Part shown: positions 12,917 through 14,008 of the stretch, piece after piece
Numbering within the stretch: the stretch's first letter is position 1
Layout of the letters: each line of letters opens with the position of its first letter
Origin: Intestinibacillus sp050255995
GTDB taxonomy: Bacteria; Bacillota; Clostridia; Oscillospirales; Butyricicoccaceae
Reading direction: 5' to 3'
Assembly (NCBI GenBank): GCA_050255995.1
Contig: JBFWIM010000042.1
Coordinates: 1-14,008 of the forward strand
DNA: 14,008 bases
Notes under the pieces: generated by a model
What the model saw: only the letters and a program-made list of their open reading frames with translations
What the model was told of the DNA's origin: nothing
The model's database searches: none
Translations under genes and position numbers: made by a program

Positions 12917-13486
12917 TTACGCCCTTGCAAGCCCGATGAAGCGAAGAATACTGGTCAGCACCGCCGGCGGTAGCGGCTGCCGGCGCATCACCTGAAAACG
13001 CTCCGGATAGCGCGGGCCGACGGATGCAAAATAACGCTCAAGCGCTTCCACACGATCCTGCCTCCACGGCATCATCTGATACAGGACATACCAATCCTCA
13101 AGCGCGGTACAGGGGACAAAGACGTCGCCGACAGGCAACATGGATACGATGTTGCTCCTGTCGAAATGATACCGGTACAAAAATCCCTTGAAATGCAGCA
13201 TCAATCCGCTCATGACATAGAACTCCACGCCGTCGATGCAGTATTCATTGAAAAAACGGGTAGCGTAAAAGGGTGAGGGGACGCGCGGGCGCTTTTCTCC
13301 CAGCTTGGACAAGATGCTGTCCACCTTTTTAAAATGTTCCGAAACGACCACAAGCTCGATCGAATCGACCGTGTCCGTGATGCCGTAACAGTACAGCAAC
13401 ATGGAGCCGCCCAAAGCCCATACAATTTCTTCTTTACTGAGCAGCGTGGCAACCTTTGCGAGCACCATTTTTTTATGGTCGTGCAT
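12917..13486 (-). CDS. Nucleotidyltransferase-like protein (divergent)
   Basis: The 189-residue product opens with an MNT/AbiEii-like nucleotidyltransferase pattern: EEIVWALGGSMLLYCYGITDTVDSIELVVVSEHFKKV (about residues 20-56). Normal members read GGSA...TxDIDxxV. Here the paired acidic metal ligands look altered (VDSIELVV), so catalytic activity is doubtful. The rest (VEFYVMSGLMLHFKG, VFVPCTALEDWYVLYQMM, RVEALERYF) fits the small hypothetical nucleotidyltransferase-fold proteins of clostridia. ATG 13486 is preferred over GTG 13498: the ribosome site GGAGGTGATC overlaps the GTG but lies a workable distance from the ATG. The gene has its own promoter and shares a terminator with dpaB. It lies outside the element. 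Function unknown. Confidence 0.6.
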   Translation of the reverse strand: MHDHKKMVLAKVATLLSKEEIVWALGGSMLLYCYGITDTVDSIELVVVSEHFKKVDSILSKLGEKRPRVPSPFYATRFFNEYCIDGVEFYVMSGLMLHFKGFLYRYHFDRSNIVSMLPVGDVFVPCTALEDWYVLYQMMPWRQDRVEALERYFASVGPRYPERFQVMRRQPLPPAVLTSILRFIGLARA

Positions 13487-13518
13487 GATTCCGATCACCT
13501 CCGTCAGTTCTTACTTTA

Positions 13519-13546
13519 AGTATAACATATCCTGTGACGATGGCAA
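13519..13546 (-). promoter_or_regulatory. Promoter of the nucleotidyltransferase-like gene
   Basis: TTGCCA (13546-13541) and TATACT (13524-13519) are 16 bases apart on the minus strand, with a TG before the -10. They lie about 33 bases upstream of the chosen ATG. Confidence 0.6.
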
Positions 13547-13547
13547 G

Positions 13548-13642
13548 GGTGTCATAAATATTTAACATTTAAAGTGCTGGACAGCAGATGCATATTGTAA
13601 AAAATGTCGGGTGCACGGGGCTTTTTCAAACTTTATGACACC
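13548..13642. repeat. 11-base perfect inverted repeat in the divergent spacer
   Basis: GGTGTCATAAA (13548-13558) and its exact complement TTTATGACACC (13632-13642) are 73 bases apart in the spacer between two divergent promoters. One copy lies just upstream of the -35 of the minus-strand gene, the other about 60 bases before the -10 of the plus-strand gene. It could be a regulator site. Confidence 0.6.
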
Positions 13643-13700
13643 TGTGCGCATTCAGGGATTACCACCGCAGAAACGCCTGTTTTTTCGCCTTTGTTTATGT

Positions 13701-13706
13701 TATACT
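13701..13706 (+). promoter_or_regulatory. Extended -10 promoter of the CPBP-like gene
   Basis: TGTTATACT gives a TG-extended -10 hexamer at 13701-13706. The -35 region is a T run (around 13678-13685) with only a weak match. It lies 37 bases before the ATG. Confidence 0.55.
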
Positions 13707-13742
13707 AAAAGTCACAGCAAAAGACCGAGCGGAGGATCTTAC

Positions 13743-14008
13743 ATGGATGAGATGGAGTCTATACAAACAGAAGGCTGGCAGGGCAAAATCCTGACCGAAC
13801 GGCAGTGTTTCTCGCGAATCGGCATGGCGTATTTTATCCTGACCGTGCTGACCAGCGCGTTGCAGGCGCTCGGCGGGCTGGCTGTCTTTCTGGCTGCGCC
13901 AGAGGCTGGCACCGGCAGCTGGCAGATGTGGGTGGCGTCGTTTTTGCCGATGTACGGCATCGCGGTACCGGTCTGCGCCGCGATGATGAGGAGAGTGCCC
14001 AGCCGCGC
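13743..14008 (+). CDS. CPBP-family intramembrane protease-like protein (partial, N-terminus)
   Basis: ATG at 13743 follows GGAGG (13731-13735) by seven bases. The first 88 residues run off the right edge. They contain an acidic, soluble start and two membrane segments (IGMAYFILTVLTSALQALGGLAVFL and MWVASFLPMYGIAVPVCAAMM). The RQCFSRIGMAYF block followed by LPMYGIAVP resembles the N-terminus of clostridial CPBP (CAAX-type) membrane proteins. The diagnostic EExxR and other catalytic motifs lie outside the window, so the call rests on general similarity only. Confidence 0.5.
   Translation, partial: MDEMESIQTEGWQGKILTERQCFSRIGMAYFILTVLTSALQALGGLAVFLAAPEAGTGSWQMWVASFLPMYGIAVPVCAAMMRRVPSR

Noticed and set aside
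1..14008. tRNA, rRNA or CRISPR sequences
   Set aside because: No tRNA cloverleaf, rRNA segment or regularly spaced repeats were recognised on either strand.

Overview
The window looks like chromosomal DNA from a moderately GC-rich, endospore-forming gut clostridium (Oscillospiraceae/Ruminococcaceae type). Reasons: a dipicolinate synthase operon (dpaA-dpaB), strong AGGAGG-type ribosome sites, several TTG starts, A/T-tailed hairpin terminators and clostridial versions of MutY, ThpR and UraA. No species can be named from this sequence alone.

Layout. (1) Bases 3-2199, + strand: the tail of an unidentified gene, then mutY, a DNA-deoxyinosine glycosylase gene and thpR, tightly packed and closed by a hairpin that also ends uraA from the other side. 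(2) 2250-3560, - strand: the uracil/xanthine permease uraA with its own promoter. (3) 3712-12859, + strand: the dipicolinate synthase operon. Its first gene, dpaA, is cut in two. The N-terminal half is at 3712-4112 and the C-terminal half at 11790-12272, followed immediately by dpaB. (4) About 7.68 kb lies between the halves: a P-loop (dNMP kinase-like) gene, a TetR regulator divergent from an MMPL/RND transporter and its overlapping exported coiled-coil partner, then a large serine recombinase preceded by a translationally coupled 45-residue ORF. (5) 12917 to the end: a nucleotidyltransferase-like gene (- strand) and the start of a CPBP-type membrane protein gene (+ strand), divergent across a 256-base spacer.

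The main result is the interrupted dpaA. The two halves share CCGAC in direct orientation. Joining them there gives an uninterrupted 292-codon frame through the conserved V-P-T-A-E-G-A-I segment. This is the layout of the skin element in sigK of Bacillus subtilis and Clostridioides difficile, where a serine recombinase excises the element in the mother cell during sporulation and restores the gene. Here the target would be dpaA, and the cargo is not phage-like. Excision would also put dpaB back under the promoter in front of dpaA, which has a sigma-K-like sequence. Excision and its timing are inferences; the split, the in-frame junction and the recombinase next to one end are visible in the sequence.
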